A stretch of DNA of 64,000 bases. It comes from Undibacterium sp. KW1 (lineage in GTDB: Bacteria; Pseudomonadota; Gammaproteobacteria; Burkholderiales; Burkholderiaceae_D). The notes under the pieces were generated by a model. That model made no database searches, was not told the DNA's origin, and was given only the letters and a program-made list of their open reading frames with translations. The stretch is taken from positions 1,240,001 through 1,304,000 of the forward strand of contig NZ_AP018439.1 in NCBI RefSeq assembly GCF_009937955.1, given 5' to 3'. Position numbers and translations under genes: made by a program. Below, one piece after another: positions 42,467 through 52,866 of the stretch. How positions within the stretch are numbered: the first letter of the stretch is position 1; each line of letters starts with the position of its first letter.

Positions 42467-44008
42467 ATGGAAAACGACCATGTCAGCCCCAGGAAAAAAC
42501 ACCCGCGCGCCTTGCCAGAGCAATCAGAATGGACTTTCGACCTGATAGAGCAGGCGCATGAAGAAATACGTCGTGTGGCCGAACAATTTGGCCTTGATAC
42601 TTACCCGAATCAGCTGGAAGTCATTACTGCTGAGCAGATGATGGACGCCTATGCTTCGGTGGGCATGCCAGTCTCCTATAATCACTGGTCTTTCGGCAAG
42701 CATTTCCTGTCTACCGAAAAAAGTTATAAGCGCGGGCAAATGGGGCTGGCCTATGAGATAGTCATCAATTCCAACCCCTGCATTTCCTATCTCATGGAAG
42801 AGAATAGTCTGACCATGCAGGCTTTGGTGATCGCGCATGCGGCCTATGGGCATAATTCCTTTTTCAAGGGGAATTACCTGTTCCGTACCTGGACGGATGC
42901 CGAGGCGATTATTGATTACATGCTGTTCGCCAAGAATTACGTTGCCGACTGCGAACAGCGTTATGGCATGGAAGCGGTGGAACTCATCATCGATTCCTGC
43001 CATGCCTTGCAGAATTATGGGGTAGATCGATATAAACGCCCGGCCCGCATCTCCCTGGCTGAAGAACGGGAACGTCAGGAAGAGCGCGAGAAGTACATGC
43101 AGTCTCAGGTCAATGATTTGTGGCGCACGATACCGAGGCGCAATGAAGCACCTGAGAGTATGGTCAAACAGCGTTTCCCGGCAGAGCCGCAAGAAAATCT
43201 CTTGTATTTCATTGAGAAATATTCTCCGCTGCTGGAACCCTGGCAACGTGAGATCGTGCGCATCATACGCAAGGTGTCGCAGTACTTTTATCCGCAGCGT
43301 CAGACCCAGGTCATGAACGAGGGCTGGGCCACCTTCTGGCATTACACCATATTGCAACAACTTTATGAAGAAGGCGTCGTTGGTGATGGCTTCATGATGG
43401 AGTTCTTGCAGAGCCATACTAATGTGGTGTATCAACCGCCGGTAGGCAGCCGCTACTTTAACGGCATCAACCCATATGCTTTGGGCTTTGCCATGATGCG
43501 CGATATACGCCGCATCTGTGAAGACCCAACGCCGGAAGACCGGGAATGGTTCCCAGACTTTGCCGGTTCTGACTGGCAAAAGACTTTGCAATTTGCGATG
43601 CGCAATTTCAAGGATGAAAGCTTTATTGCCCAGTTCCTGTCACCGAAGCTGATGCGTGACTTTCATTTCTTTTCCATTCTTGATGATGACGCCAAGGATA
43701 AATTGCTGATTTCTGCCATTCATGATGAGCATGGCTACCGTTATCTGCGCGAGCAACTGGCTGGGCAATATAATCTCGGCAATCGCGAACCCAATATCCA
43801 GGTCTGGTCAGTCGATATGCAGGGGGACAGGGCCCTGACCCTGCGCCATACCCAATACCTGCGCCGCCCATTGAACCCGCAAACAGGCGAAATGCTCAAG
43901 CACGTGGCCAGATTATGGGGTTTTGATGTGTATCTGGAAACGGTTGATCCTGAGTCCAAAGTCCTGGCCAGGCAGGAGTGCAAATGGGAAAAACGCAACA
44001 GACCCTGA
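42467..44008 (+). CDS. ycgB: SpoVR-family protein (YcgB)
   Basis: A 513-residue cytoplasmic protein of unknown biochemistry. The typical pattern is present: SYNHWSFGKHF near residue 70, AHAAYGHNSFFKGNYLF, and MNEGWATFWHYTI near 285, whose His and Glu residues suggest a metal site. It starts 8 bp after yeaH and is the last gene of the operon. SpoVR proteins with PrkA and YeaH form a widespread stationary-phase set. Confidence 0.94.
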   Translation: MENDHVSPRKKHPRALPEQSEWTFDLIEQAHEEIRRVAEQFGLDTYPNQLEVITAEQMMDAYASVGMPVSYNHWSFGKHFLSTEKSYKRGQMGLAYEIVINSNPCISYLMEENSLTMQALVIAHAAYGHNSFFKGNYLFRTWTDAEAIIDYMLFAKNYVADCEQRYGMEAVELIIDSCHALQNYGVDRYKRPARISLAEERERQEEREKYMQSQVNDLWRTIPRRNEAPESMVKQRFPAEPQENLLYFIEKYSPLLEPWQREIVRIIRKVSQYFYPQRQTQVMNEGWATFWHYTILQQLYEEGVVGDGFMMEFLQSHTNVVYQPPVGSRYFNGINPYALGFAMMRDIRRICEDPTPEDREWFPDFAGSDWQKTLQFAMRNFKDESFIAQFLSPKLMRDFHFFSILDDDAKDKLLISAIHDEHGYRYLREQLAGQYNLGNREPNIQVWSVDMQGDRALTLRHTQYLRRPLNPQTGEMLKHVARLWGFDVYLETVDPESKVLARQECKWEKRNRP

Positions 44009-44106
44009 GTTTTTCAGGCTGGCAGAGGGGGAGTTTAAATCCCGGTAGCGACTGTGCCGTCTATCAGTTAGAATGAAAAACGATTATCAGAAGACGGAGA
44101 TGCACC

Positions 44107-44412
44107 ATGTATCTGGACCACCCAAAAATTTCTGCCACTAATAGCGAAACCGAACCAGACCGTATAGAGCGCCTGAGCCGTGTCTATGGTTATGCGATGG
44201 GGCTGGCAGATATTGATGGCAATACCGTGTGTATTACCAAGCTGGCCAAGATACATGATCACAAAGGCACGCTGATGGTGATCTGGTACGATGCACCTAC
44301 GCAGGCAGAAAAGAATTATTTTGTACGTGCCTGGAATAGCCGAATTGGCGACGAAACCGAGATAGTCGAGCATGCCCTGATGCTCAATGAGCCGGTCTCC
44401 AACGCGGAATAA
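44107..44412 (+). CDS. Small hypothetical protein
   Basis: A 101-residue acidic soluble protein I do not recognise. GGAGATGCACC precedes the ATG. The middle, YGYAMGLADIDGNTVCITKL and KGTLMVIWYDAPT, looks like an alternating beta-strand fold with one cysteine. No signal peptide. It stands alone between ycgB and the convergent marC gene. Confidence 0.6.
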   Translation: MYLDHPKISATNSETEPDRIERLSRVYGYAMGLADIDGNTVCITKLAKIHDHKGTLMVIWYDAPTQAEKNYFVRAWNSRIGDETEIVEHALMLNEPVSNAE

Positions 44413-44446
44413 GTAAGTCCCGCCCGCTGTTCAAAGGAAAGTCAAT

Positions 44447-44479
44447 AGCACATGACTGGCTTGATGCCTGTCATGTGCT
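44447..44479. terminator. Long hairpin between convergent genes
   Basis: AGCACATGAC (44447-44456) pairs perfectly with GTCATGTGCT (44470-44479), with GGC/GCC inside and a 5-nt loop. No T-run on either side, so it may terminate weakly in both directions or protect 3' ends. Confidence 0.6.
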
Positions 44480-44489
44480 CTGTTACTGC

Positions 44490-45170
44490 TCAGCGCTTCA
44501 AATCCCCCAGCAAATCAGACACACCAGCCCAGCCAATTTCTATGCCGATGCAGAGCAAAATAAAGGCAGACAGGCGCAGCAATACGATAGCGCCCACATC
44601 GCCGAGTATTCTCTCCATATTGCGGGCAAAGCGATAACACAGGTAAATGACCAGACTGGTCAGCAAGACGCCTATCAGTGAGGCGATGCCGGTAATGATC
44701 CAATCCACAGGCTTGTGCGGCATCTGCGTACCCAGCGTGACTGAAGCGGCGATGGTGCCCGGCCCCACGGTCAAGGGGAAGCTGAAAGGATAAAAACTGC
44801 GGCGGCGCAATTCTTCCCGGGTCCAGCTGCCGCCATGGGATGCGGCGACAGAATTGCGCAAATTATCCTGGCCCTGATCGTTCAGCAGTTTCCAGCCCGC
44901 CATGGCAACCACGATGCCACCGGCGACCCTGACGATGGGCAGGGAGATGCCAAAAAAATCCAGTACGTAAGAGCCGATGAAGATGGCGCCCATGAGCAGG
45001 AAAAAACAATTCAGGGCTATGCGTTTTGCCAGCCGGTTAGCCAGTGGTGGCTCTATCGGTCCTGTCATGGACAAGAAGATAGGTGCAATGGCAATGGGGT
45101 TCAGGATGGGCAGCAAGGTGATTGGTACTACGATCAGGGCCTTGAAAAATATGATCATCGTGATGCTCAT
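44490..45170 (-). CDS. MarC/UPF0056 family membrane protein
   Basis: A 226-residue inner-membrane protein with six hydrophobic segments. LLPILNPIAIAPIFLSMTGP near the N-terminus and FYPFSFPLTVGPGTIAASVT near 125 are the MarC family signatures with the repeated NP/GP elements. The biochemical role of the family is not established; the early link to multidrug resistance was not confirmed. It converges with the small gene at 44107 and is a single-gene unit. Confidence 0.9.
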   Translation of the reverse strand: MSITMIIFFKALIVVPITLLPILNPIAIAPIFLSMTGPIEPPLANRLAKRIALNCFFLLMGAIFIGSYVLDFFGISLPIVRVAGGIVVAMAGWKLLNDQGQDNLRNSVAASHGGSWTREELRRRSFYPFSFPLTVGPGTIAASVTLGTQMPHKPVDWIITGIASLIGVLLTSLVIYLCYRFARNMERILGDVGAIVLLRLSAFILLCIGIEIGWAGVSDLLGDLKR

Positions 45171-45341
45171 GAATACTCCTAGTCATTGGGCTAGTGATTA
45201 TGCATCAGAAATCCGGCTACCGCGACTGTCAGACCAGGCTTTGAAGTACAAATTGATACTTTTTGTTCATGGCTGGCGATGGCAGCATGGCCTACAATGT
45301 TCTTACACTGTAATTTACAGCAATTCCGTGGCAGAAAATAG

Positions 45342-45767
45342 ATGAACTCCTTATGTAAATTTGCCGCTGTAGCAGTCCTGACTTTGCTTGCAGCCTGTGA
45401 GACAACGGCTCCTCTTTCTTATCTGAGCGGCAAACCTGACCGCCCTTTGATTGATCATGAATACTCGGTTCGTATTGTGGCTGTCGATCAGACTTATTAC
45501 TTCCAGGGGCCGGTGTCGGTGACACCCGGCAAGCATCTGGTGACGCTGGAGCTTCGCCATTCCAGTTCACGTGTGCCGACCCAGAAGACACTGGCTCTCG
45601 ATGTGCAGCCATGCACCCGCTACTACCTCACAGCCAAGAAAATATCCCTGATGGAAAGTAAATGGGAACCGCGTATCTTCGATACTGAGCAGGTAGGGGG
45701 ATGTAACCCTGAAGAAGAATTGAAGAAAGCCAGCGCTTCTGCCGGGCTTGCGGTATCTCGTTCATAA
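45342..45767 (+). CDS. Hypothetical lipoprotein
   Basis: A 141-residue protein with a lipoprotein signal (LTLLAAC, lipidated Cys19). The mature part is mostly beta and has a pattern like small outer-membrane-anchored Ig-like proteins: HEYSVRIVAVDQTYY, VTPGKHLVTLELRHS, then CTRYYLTAKK and a C-terminal Gly-Gly-Cys. No family recognised. No clear operon partner. Confidence 0.7.
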   Translation: MNSLCKFAAVAVLTLLAACETTAPLSYLSGKPDRPLIDHEYSVRIVAVDQTYYFQGPVSVTPGKHLVTLELRHSSSRVPTQKTLALDVQPCTRYYLTAKKISLMESKWEPRIFDTEQVGGCNPEEELKKASASAGLAVSRS

Positions 45768-45863
45768 AATTTGCAGGCACGGCATCGACTTAAGTGCAAG
45801 AAGCTGGGTATTTGCTTAAAATAGAAAGTCATAGGCAATCTTTAGCCCAGGCCCGGCAAACTC

Positions 45864-46349
45864 ATGAGCATCAGTTTCTCTCCCTTACTTCCTGAACATC
45901 AGGACTTGCTTTGGAATTTTCTGCACGTCGCTTTGTGGGACCCGCCGCCCGCGGGTTTGCGCCCGCTGGAAACCCTGCAACTGCCCCATGTACGCATCTA
46001 TGCAGAAGGCTGGGGGCGTGCCAGCGATATAGGCGTCATCGCCAACATTGAGGGCGAAGATGCTCCCATAGGCGCCTGCTGGATGCGCCTCGTGCCAGAT
46101 CGCATGGGGCTGGCGTATATCAATGAACATACACCGCAGCTTGGCATTGCACTTTTACCCGACTGGCAGCACAAGGGCTATGGCAAATTAATGCTGCTGG
46201 CAGCATTGGATGCGGCACGCCAGCGTGACATAGAACAGGTTTCTCTTACGGTGCATCCACAAAACCCGGCGGCTGGCATGTACGGCGCTTGCGGTTTTGT
46301 GCAGGCCGGTATCAGGAATTCTTATCTGCTCATGCAGGTCACGCTATAA
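45864..46349 (+). CDS. GNAT-family N-acetyltransferase
   Basis: A 161-residue cytoplasmic acetyltransferase. Motif A, the acetyl-CoA site, is ALLPDWQHKGYGKLMLLAAL (about residues 97-116), and motif B has VSLTVHPQNPAAGMYGACGF. The substrate cannot be read from the sequence. The next gene, for a CHMI-like isomerase, follows by about 40 bp and may be co-transcribed. Confidence 0.88.
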   Translation: MSISFSPLLPEHQDLLWNFLHVALWDPPPAGLRPLETLQLPHVRIYAEGWGRASDIGVIANIEGEDAPIGACWMRLVPDRMGLAYINEHTPQLGIALLPDWQHKGYGKLMLLAALDAARQRDIEQVSLTVHPQNPAAGMYGACGFVQAGIRNSYLLMQVTL

Positions 46350-46387
46350 AATTCAGCCACATTTTCTCCTATCAACAGAAAGAAAAC

Positions 46388-46747
46388 ATGCCTCATCTGA
46401 CCGTAGAATATTCCAGTAATCTGCCCTTGCAAGTCAGGGAATTACTGTTGCAAATCAATACTTCATTAGCAGAGACAGGGCATTTCAAGGAGATCGATAT
46501 CAAGAGCCGGGCAATCCGCTTTGATGAGGTGGTCATTGGCACCGCGCCTGCTGCGCGGGCTTTCTTGCATGCCAAGCTGGCGATATTGAAAGGGCGCAGC
46601 ACCGAAGTTAAACGTGAATTGTCAGATCGTGTGCTGGCCGTCATCCAGGCTGCACAAGCCTGGCCGCATGGGCTGGATGTGCAGCTTTGTGTTGAGGTAC
46701 TGGAGATTGATAAGGAAACTTATGCAAAGGCGCATTTGGTCAATTGA
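46388..46747 (+). CDS. 5-carboxymethyl-2-hydroxymuconate isomerase-like protein
   Basis: A 119-residue protein of the tautomerase superfamily. The start is the ATG of MPHLTVEYS, which leaves the catalytic N-terminal Pro after Met removal; this residue and the strand decide the start. CHMI works in homoprotocatechuate breakdown, but no other gene of that pathway is in the window, so this may be a paralogue with another role. Confidence 0.85.
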   Translation: MPHLTVEYSSNLPLQVRELLLQINTSLAETGHFKEIDIKSRAIRFDEVVIGTAPAARAFLHAKLAILKGRSTEVKRELSDRVLAVIQAAQAWPHGLDVQLCVEVLEIDKETYAKAHLVN

Positions 46748-46778
46748 GAAGACCATAGCGCCTTTTGTTTAATTCGGT

Positions 46779-49091
46779 TTAAAAATCAAACTTCAATTCA
46801 CCGACTACACTGCGTTGCGTATAGGGGTGAAAGGCCCAGTATTTTTTATTATTCAAATTATCTATGCCAACCGAGGCCACCCATTGCCTGGCCAATTGAT
46901 AGCGCACGCGCACATCAGCGACCACAAAACTGGAAAAGCCCTGATAAGTAAAGGCATTGCTGTCGCTGTTATCGAGTGAGCCGTATTGCTTGCCGCTGTA
47001 GCGCAAACCCAGAGTGGTGCTGAGCTTGTCATCAGGGCGGTAGCTGATGACAAAATTGGCGCGCCAGGCTGGCACGCGCGGCTGCCATTTGCCAACGCTG
47101 GCGGGGAATTTGTCATTACGCGTTATTTCAGAATTGGCATACGTCAGGCTGGCTACCAAATCTAGCCCACGGGTGAATACATCACTGGCCTGATAAGCGA
47201 GCTCCAACCCTGTCGTATGGATTTCATCAACGTTCTGGATATTTGTTACATTCGGCGTGACCAGGGTGTTCACTTGTGAATACAGCGCATCCCTGGTTCT
47301 TTCATGGAATAGGGTGGTACGTAGAAAACCCTTGCCATCATTCAACGTCCGCTCTGCCGTCCATTCCGTAGTCCAGGATTTTTCTGGTTTCAGCTTGGGG
47401 TCATTATTGACGATGGCGGTGGTGGAAATGCTGCCTTGATACAGCTCAGAGACCGTAGGCATGCGCACCGCACGACCTGCCGATGCCTTCAGGGTCCAGT
47501 CGTCATTGGCTTTGAAGGCAATAGCTGCCTTGGGTGAGAAATAATTTTCCTTGCGTTCAGCAAAGGGCAGGGTGCTGGTCGCAGATGAAATGGCTCCACG
47601 ATCTGCCTGCCATTGCTCAAAGCGGCCACCAACAATGGCTTTCCATTGCGGATTGATACGCCAGGCATCTTGTGCATACAGGCTTTGCAATTGGGTATTA
47701 CCCTGGAAGGCAGAGAAGCGTTTGAGTGCGCCGCCATTGATCCAGTCATCCGTATCAGACACCAGGGTGCGCATTTGATAGGCCTCGCGCTGGTAACCAA
47801 ATTCGGCAGTGTGTTCTGCTGTCGGTCGCCAGATACCTTTCAAGGCCAGGGTGTTCCAGCCTGTACCTGCGCCATCGGTAATCCGGCCATTGCCACCGCC
47901 GTTGGCTTGCGGGATTGCCACTGTAGGCGCACGGACGATATCCTTGCTGTAGTCATACAAGCTGGCGGCCACTTCCCAATCAAACTCGCCTTTGGTGTTG
48001 CTCCTGAGGTTCAGACCATGGGTGATATGCTCAAGCTGGTTTTTGCTGTTCGACATATCGGTAGGGGTCAGGGTATATTTTTTACCTGCGATATTGACGT
48101 CGCCGCTATATACCGCATTGCCTGCAGCATCGCGCAAATAGCTTTCTACGCCACTGTTCATATTATTGCGCCAGTAGCCAAAGGTGTAGCTCGCCCGTAA
48201 AGTGGGGCTAAAGTCGTATGCCAGTTTGATCTTGGCATGGTCTTGCGTGGTATGGTATTGACCCGTCGCACCGAGTATCCACCAGTCCAGGCCTTGTGGA
48301 TTTTTGTCGGCAATGGCACCCGTCACGGCTGTGCCTGCGTTGCTGCTGACGCCAGTTGAAGCCAGTTTGTTGGCAAAGGCGATAGGGTGGCCATCGCTAT
48401 CAAGCTGGTTCACATTCAGCCACCAGGAAAATGCCCCCTGCTTATTGCCAAGGCTGGCGCTGAGCTGCTTGCCGCTATAGCTCTTGTCGGTGCCATATTG
48501 CTGGAAGTTTTCGCTAAAACCAACCAGCTTGGCATGGGCTTCAAACTGCTTGGGCATACGCGTCACATAATCGACTACAGCACCGGCAGAGTTACCGGCA
48601 TAGGTAGCAGAGAAGGGGCCGTACAGCACATCCACGCGCTCAATTTCTTCCGGTGTCACCAGACCCCAGCGTGGCGTGAATGCTGCACCATTGCCCAGCA
48701 GGTTAGACAGCAAGATGCCATCGGCATACACCATGGAGCGTGCGCTATTGCCTGTGCCGGATGCCCGTGTCGCCAGCACTGCATGGTTGTAGTCGCCAAC
48801 ATAGCGCTTGCGCACCAGCAGGCTGGGCAGGTATTTCAGGGCATCTTCTGCATCGATGGCATTGATGGTCTGCTCCATGGTTTTGGCATTGATGCCCTCT
48901 ATGGTGGTAGGGATTTCCTTGGGCAGTGAGGATGGGCGGTCACCATTGATGATGACACGTTCGGCCTGGGTGGCATTTTCTATTGCTTCAATTGCGGAGG
49001 CAGTAGCTGGTAATAAAGATAAAGACAAAGGGAAGGCGGCAGTCAGTGCAGCTGTCAATGCGCGCAAGCGCAAAGGGCGTAAAGGAGACAT
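46779..49091 (-). CDS. TonB-dependent receptor 3 (metal-type)
   Basis: A 770-residue outer-membrane receptor, from the ATG of MSPLRPLR; the signal peptide ends in ATASAIEA. The plug has TIEGINAKTMEQTINAIDAE, RMSVYADGILLSNLLG-like NSARSMVYADGILLSNLLG, and RVDVLYGPFSATYAGNSAGA; the barrel ends in RSVVGELKFDF. It is unlike receptors 1 and 2 and resembles metal or siderophore receptors. The preceding gene encodes a DUF2946 protein, a family often next to copper or other metal receptors, so copper uptake is a plausible guess. Confidence 0.88.
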   Translation of the reverse strand: MSPLRPLRLRALTAALTAAFPLSLSLLPATASAIEAIENATQAERVIINGDRPSSLPKEIPTTIEGINAKTMEQTINAIDAEDALKYLPSLLVRKRYVGDYNHAVLATRASGTGNSARSMVYADGILLSNLLGNGAAFTPRWGLVTPEEIERVDVLYGPFSATYAGNSAGAVVDYVTRMPKQFEAHAKLVGFSENFQQYGTDKSYSGKQLSASLGNKQGAFSWWLNVNQLDSDGHPIAFANKLASTGVSSNAGTAVTGAIADKNPQGLDWWILGATGQYHTTQDHAKIKLAYDFSPTLRASYTFGYWRNNMNSGVESYLRDAAGNAVYSGDVNIAGKKYTLTPTDMSNSKNQLEHITHGLNLRSNTKGEFDWEVAASLYDYSKDIVRAPTVAIPQANGGGNGRITDGAGTGWNTLALKGIWRPTAEHTAEFGYQREAYQMRTLVSDTDDWINGGALKRFSAFQGNTQLQSLYAQDAWRINPQWKAIVGGRFEQWQADRGAISSATSTLPFAERKENYFSPKAAIAFKANDDWTLKASAGRAVRMPTVSELYQGSISTTAIVNNDPKLKPEKSWTTEWTAERTLNDGKGFLRTTLFHERTRDALYSQVNTLVTPNVTNIQNVDEIHTTGLELAYQASDVFTRGLDLVASLTYANSEITRNDKFPASVGKWQPRVPAWRANFVISYRPDDKLSTTLGLRYSGKQYGSLDNSDSNAFTYQGFSSFVVADVRVRYQLARQWVASVGIDNLNNKKYWAFHPYTQRSVVGELKFDF

Positions 49092-49185
49092 ATATGAATA
49101 ATCTAAAAATTGGAACGCGCATGCAAATGCGCAAAGCAAACTTGCCAGTGCAGGTGGCATGGCCGGTTTGAACTAATTCAATTTT

Positions 49186-49566
49186 TTAGATAGCAGGCGG
49201 CCCGCGTGCAGGTAAAGGTGCGGCAACAATCGATGCCAGGCGTGCAGCGGGTATGGAGCGGGTAGTGTAGGAAAGAGCGTGGGGTGCCGCAAAAACCGTG
49301 GTTTGCGGGAAGCTGGCAGGCAAACTGGCTGCCAGACACATGGAGCAATCAAGCATGTGCGTCATGCTCTTGCCAGTCTCTTTGACACCACTGCCGTCCG
49401 CTTTGATGAATTTATAACCGGTACTGGTACAGATCAGATTCATGCCCTGTTCGCCGGATTTCACCACAGAAGATGCCATCGCGATACCCAGCGTCAGTAC
49501 ATACATCAGCAGTACAGCGCGCACCAGGTGGCGAAAACACGACAGGGAAATATGTTGGGCGGACAT
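49186..49566 (-). CDS. DUF2946 family protein
   Basis: A 126-residue protein with one N-terminal hydrophobic segment (AVLLMYVLTLGIAMASS), probably an export signal or anchor. The motif MLDCSMCLAA (His and two Cys nearby) and the C-terminal LPARGPPAI are typical of DUF2946. Members cluster with TonB receptors and copper-handling genes, where the CxxC may bind metal. I chose the ATG of MSAQHI; a GTG six codons upstream is possible. It precedes receptor 3 by 94 bp on the same strand. Confidence 0.78.
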   Translation of the reverse strand: MSAQHISLSCFRHLVRAVLLMYVLTLGIAMASSVVKSGEQGMNLICTSTGYKFIKADGSGVKETGKSMTHMLDCSMCLAASLPASFPQTTVFAAPHALSYTTRSIPAARLASIVAAPLPARGPPAI

Positions 49567-49799
49567 GGGGCGGAATTGTACCACCCTTCTGTTCTGCTAT
49601 AAATCAGCTGTTGGAAGTCAGAAAAAATAAGCAGACTGACATCAAAGCAGACAAATTTGGGGCTATCATGGCGATTTTCGGGGCAAGCCTGGCCTGGGCC
49701 GCACAATGGCAAACAGCTGAACCTTGACCTTGTTCTGGGTATAGCCAGGCATCAGCCCCTTTACTCAACAGGTATTTGGCATCAGCAGAAGGATAGATC

Positions 49800-51269
49800 T
49801 TGAGACAAGTTAGCCTGGGTCAGCAACTGACCCGCACCAAGCCCATAGACCATAGCGAACAAGTGACGGACGATCAGGGCCATAGCCTGCATCGCTCACT
49901 GGGCTTGTTTTCCCTGACCATGATAGGCGTGGGTTCTACCATAGGTACCGGTATTTTCTTTACCATGGTAGAGGCCGTGCCCAAGGCTGGGCCTTCGGTC
50001 ATTTTGTCTTTCATCATTGCAGCGATTACGGCTGGTTTGACAGCGCTGTGCTATTCCGAGTTGTCTTCCCGTATCCCGGCATCCGGTTCTTCGTATTCTT
50101 ATGCTTATGCAACAGTCGGTGAATTTGGCGCCTTCATTGTTGCCGCCTGTTTATTGCTGGAATATGGTCTGGCTGCCAGTGCCACGGCGATAGGCTGGTC
50201 TGCCTATCTGAATAATTTCCTGACCAATGCCCTTGGCTGGCAGATACCTGAAATGCTGCGTTCACCCATGATTGTTGCGGGTGCCAATGGCGTCGAGTTT
50301 CATGCAGGACAATTTAATCTGCCACCGATGGTGCTGGTGGCGATTTGCTGCGTACTTTTGCTACGCGGTGCCAAGGAATCTGCGACGGTAAATGCCGTCA
50401 TGGTCATGATCAAGCTGGTGATTCTGACTTTCTTTGCCATCGTGGCATTCTCCGGTTTTAATGCCGAGCATTTCACACCTTTCTTTAATACTGACAACAG
50501 CAAGGGTCTGGCCGGTATGGCTGGCGTAACGGCTGCTGCCGGTACGGTATTCTTTTCCTTTATCGGTCTTGATACGGTGGCAACTGCTGGTGCTGAGGTC
50601 AAGAACCCCAAGCGTAATGTTCCGCTCGGTATCATGGCGGCGCTGGTCGTCGTGACGGTATTTTATTTGCTGGTGGCAGTCGCCGCGGTTGGTGCCCAAC
50701 CTGCCAAAATGTTTGAAGGCCAGGAAGCTGGTCTGGCAGTGATCTTGCAAAACGTCACGGGCAGAGCCTGGCCTGCATTGATATTGTCTGCTGGTGCTGT
50801 GATCTCGGTATTCAGCGTGACCCTGGTGACTATTTATGGCCAGAGCCGGATTTTGTTTGCGATCAGTAAAGATGGCTTGATCCCAAGCTCCTTCCAGCGT
50901 GTGCATGCGCGTACCCGTACACCTGTCAGCAATACCATCATCGTCTGCCTGCTGGTAGGTATCGTCGCAGGCCTGGTTGATTCGACCTTCCTGTGGGATA
51001 TGGTCAGTATGGGTACCCTGGTCGCCTTCATGGTGGTTTCGGTTGCCGTGCCTGTGATACGCAGGCAGAAGCTGGGTGACGAAGCGGGTGGTTTCCGCGT
51101 GCCTTTCGGTCCTTATCTGATACCGGGCATGAGCATACTGGCTTGCCTGTATATCCTCAAGGATTTGTCGGCAACGACTTACCATGTGTTCTTTATCTGG
51201 ATGGCAATCACTATCGTGATTTATTTCCTGTACAGCAGAGCCCATTCACACTTGAATAAACAGCAATAA
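49800..51269 (+). CDS. APC-family amino acid permease
   Basis: A 489-residue inner-membrane protein with about twelve transmembrane helices. [20 protein letters not shown] is the first-helix signature of the cationic amino acid transporter branch. Other motifs are [20 protein letters not shown] and [23 protein letters not shown] is the apparent start, with GAAGGA 6-7 bp upstream. It stands alone; the substrate is not evident. Confidence 0.92.
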   Translation: MRQVSLGQQLTRTKPIDHSEQVTDDQGHSLHRSLGLFSLTMIGVGSTIGTGIFFTMVEAVPKAGPSVILSFIIAAITAGLTALCYSELSSRIPASGSSYSYAYATVGEFGAFIVAACLLLEYGLAASATAIGWSAYLNNFLTNALGWQIPEMLRSPMIVAGANGVEFHAGQFNLPPMVLVAICCVLLLRGAKESATVNAVMVMIKLVILTFFAIVAFSGFNAEHFTPFFNTDNSKGLAGMAGVTAAAGTVFFSFIGLDTVATAGAEVKNPKRNVPLGIMAALVVVTVFYLLVAVAAVGAQPAKMFEGQEAGLAVILQNVTGRAWPALILSAGAVISVFSVTLVTIYGQSRILFAISKDGLIPSSFQRVHARTRTPVSNTIIVCLLVGIVAGLVDSTFLWDMVSMGTLVAFMVVSVAVPVIRRQKLGDEAGGFRVPFGPYLIPGMSILACLYILKDLSATTYHVFFIWMAITIVIYFLYSRAHSHLNKQQ

Positions 51270-51324
51270 GCCTGATATTCGTGAAGCGCCCGGTTTGTGG
51301 CGTCTTCAGGAAAAGAGCGAGATC

Positions 51325-51813
51325 ATGAAACTGCCATCATTATGTTTTGCCGCTTTAGCTATCTTCACCGCCTTCTCTGTATACAGCACAGTTACCCTGG
51401 CTGAAAACGTCGGCAGTGTTGATACTGCCTTCAAACTCATAGGCCCGGACCACAAGGTCGTCGTGGAAGCTTATGATGATCCTAAGGTCAATGGCGTCAC
51501 CTGTTATGTGTCGCGTGCCAAGACTGGCGGCATCTCAGGTGGCCTGGGCCTGGCAGAAGACAAGTCTGAAGCCTCGATTGCCTGTCGCCAGGTTGGCCCC
51601 ATCAGTTTTAATGGTCAGCTTAAACAGCAGGATGAAGTTTTTAATCAAAGTCTGTCTATACTGTTCAAAAAGCTGCGCATAGTCCGCATGGTCGATCAAA
51701 AGCGCAATGCGCTGGTGTATCTGACTTATTCCGACAAACTGATAGATGGCTCACCGAAGAATAGTGTGACGGCTGTTCCAGTAGATCGCAGTACGCCCAT
51801 CCCTGTCAAATAG
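51325..51813 (+). CDS. creA: CreA family protein
   Basis: A 162-residue exported protein of unknown function. The signal peptide ([21 protein letters not shown]) is followed by [40 protein letters not shown] and [12 protein letters not shown], all CreA hallmarks, with two cysteines that probably form a disulfide. I chose the ATG of MKLPSL, which has GAGCGAG upstream. Confidence 0.92.
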   Translation: MKLPSLCFAALAIFTAFSVYSTVTLAENVGSVDTAFKLIGPDHKVVVEAYDDPKVNGVTCYVSRAKTGGISGGLGLAEDKSEASIACRQVGPISFNGQLKQQDEVFNQSLSILFKKLRIVRMVDQKRNALVYLTYSDKLIDGSPKNSVTAVPVDRSTPIPVK

Positions 51814-51972
51814 TTCTGGAGCCCGGGAGTCCGGGAGTCTGGGAAGTATGCTTGGAAAGAAGGCGGCGCTTTATATGTAAAAAATGTTTGGGTTTTTCTA
51901 TCCAGCAATGATTTACGCTTACAATAGCAGCCTGTAGGCCTTATCTCTTCCTGGTGTATCAACCGTACTATT

Positions 51973-52839
51973 ATGACAAGCTCTGCTGCGGCCCCCCGGC
52001 TGACCACTGAACAATCCGTTGATGCGCTCGTCAAGACGATACGCATACCACCACGTCCCAGTCTGCTGGCAGACGTGCAGGCAGAGCTTGCCGCCAATGA
52101 TCCTGATCCCCGTAAATTGACTGGCATCATTGCCAATGATGTGGCGATGTCTGCATCATTATTGAAATTGGCCAACTCTTCTTTCTTCGGTTTGCGCCTC
52201 AAAGCCAAATCAGTGGAGCACGCTGTCAATCTGTTAGGAATTACCCAGTGCGGTAATCTGATGACGGGCATTATTGCCCGGCAAAGCATACAGGTTGAGA
52301 AAATCTCCCTCGTCAAATTCTGGGATTTTTCTACCAAACGTGCCCAGGCCATGACACAACTGGCCAGACGCATGCGTGTTTGTCCGCCTGATCAGGCCCA
52401 TACCTTTGGTTTGTTTTGCGACATAGGCATACCCTTGTTGCTGGAACGTTTTCCTGATTACAACGAGACTCTGGATCTGGCAAATCAGGAAACACGCGAA
52501 GCCTTTACTGCCGTCGAAGAACAGCGTCATACCACCTCGCATACAGCCATAGGTTCTCTGATGGCGCGTACCTGGGGTTTGCCTGAGAGCGTATCTTTGG
52601 CGATACTTTTGCATCATGACTATAGTGTTTTGAATGACGCCAATACCGAAGATTCAGTCAAAAGCCTGATCGCCCTGGCCCTGCTTGCCGAATATGGAAT
52701 ACAAAAATACCATGGGCAAGAATTTTCTTGTGAGTGGGAAAAAGGTGGTGCAGCTGCCTGTGAATTTTTGGGCTTGTCTGCCGATGAAGTTGAAGACAGG
52801 TTTGAAGAATTGCACGAACTATTCAATCATGCGCATTAG
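51973..52839 (+). CDS. HDOD-domain signalling protein
   Basis: A 288-residue cytoplasmic protein with a single HDOD domain: IPPRPSLLADVQAEL, then LKLANSSFFGL near 80, KSVEHAVNLLGITQ, and a degenerate HD region (HTTSHTAIGSLMARTWGLPE, ILLHHDY). HDOD proteins are regulatory relatives of HD hydrolases without catalytic residues and often act in c-di-GMP or chemosensory networks. No fused output domain. A terminator follows. Confidence 0.9.
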   Translation: MTSSAAAPRLTTEQSVDALVKTIRIPPRPSLLADVQAELAANDPDPRKLTGIIANDVAMSASLLKLANSSFFGLRLKAKSVEHAVNLLGITQCGNLMTGIIARQSIQVEKISLVKFWDFSTKRAQAMTQLARRMRVCPPDQAHTFGLFCDIGIPLLLERFPDYNETLDLANQETREAFTAVEEQRHTTSHTAIGSLMARTWGLPESVSLAILLHHDYSVLNDANTEDSVKSLIALALLAEYGIQKYHGQEFSCEWEKGGAAACEFLGLSADEVEDRFEELHELFNHAH

Positions 52840-52866
52840 CATTGATAGGTTGTTCATTTACCAGCT

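Noticed and set aside
51820..51850. Short CCGGGAGT-type repeats after creA
   Set aside because: Three imperfect copies of about 9 bp in a short spacer; too little to call a repeat element.
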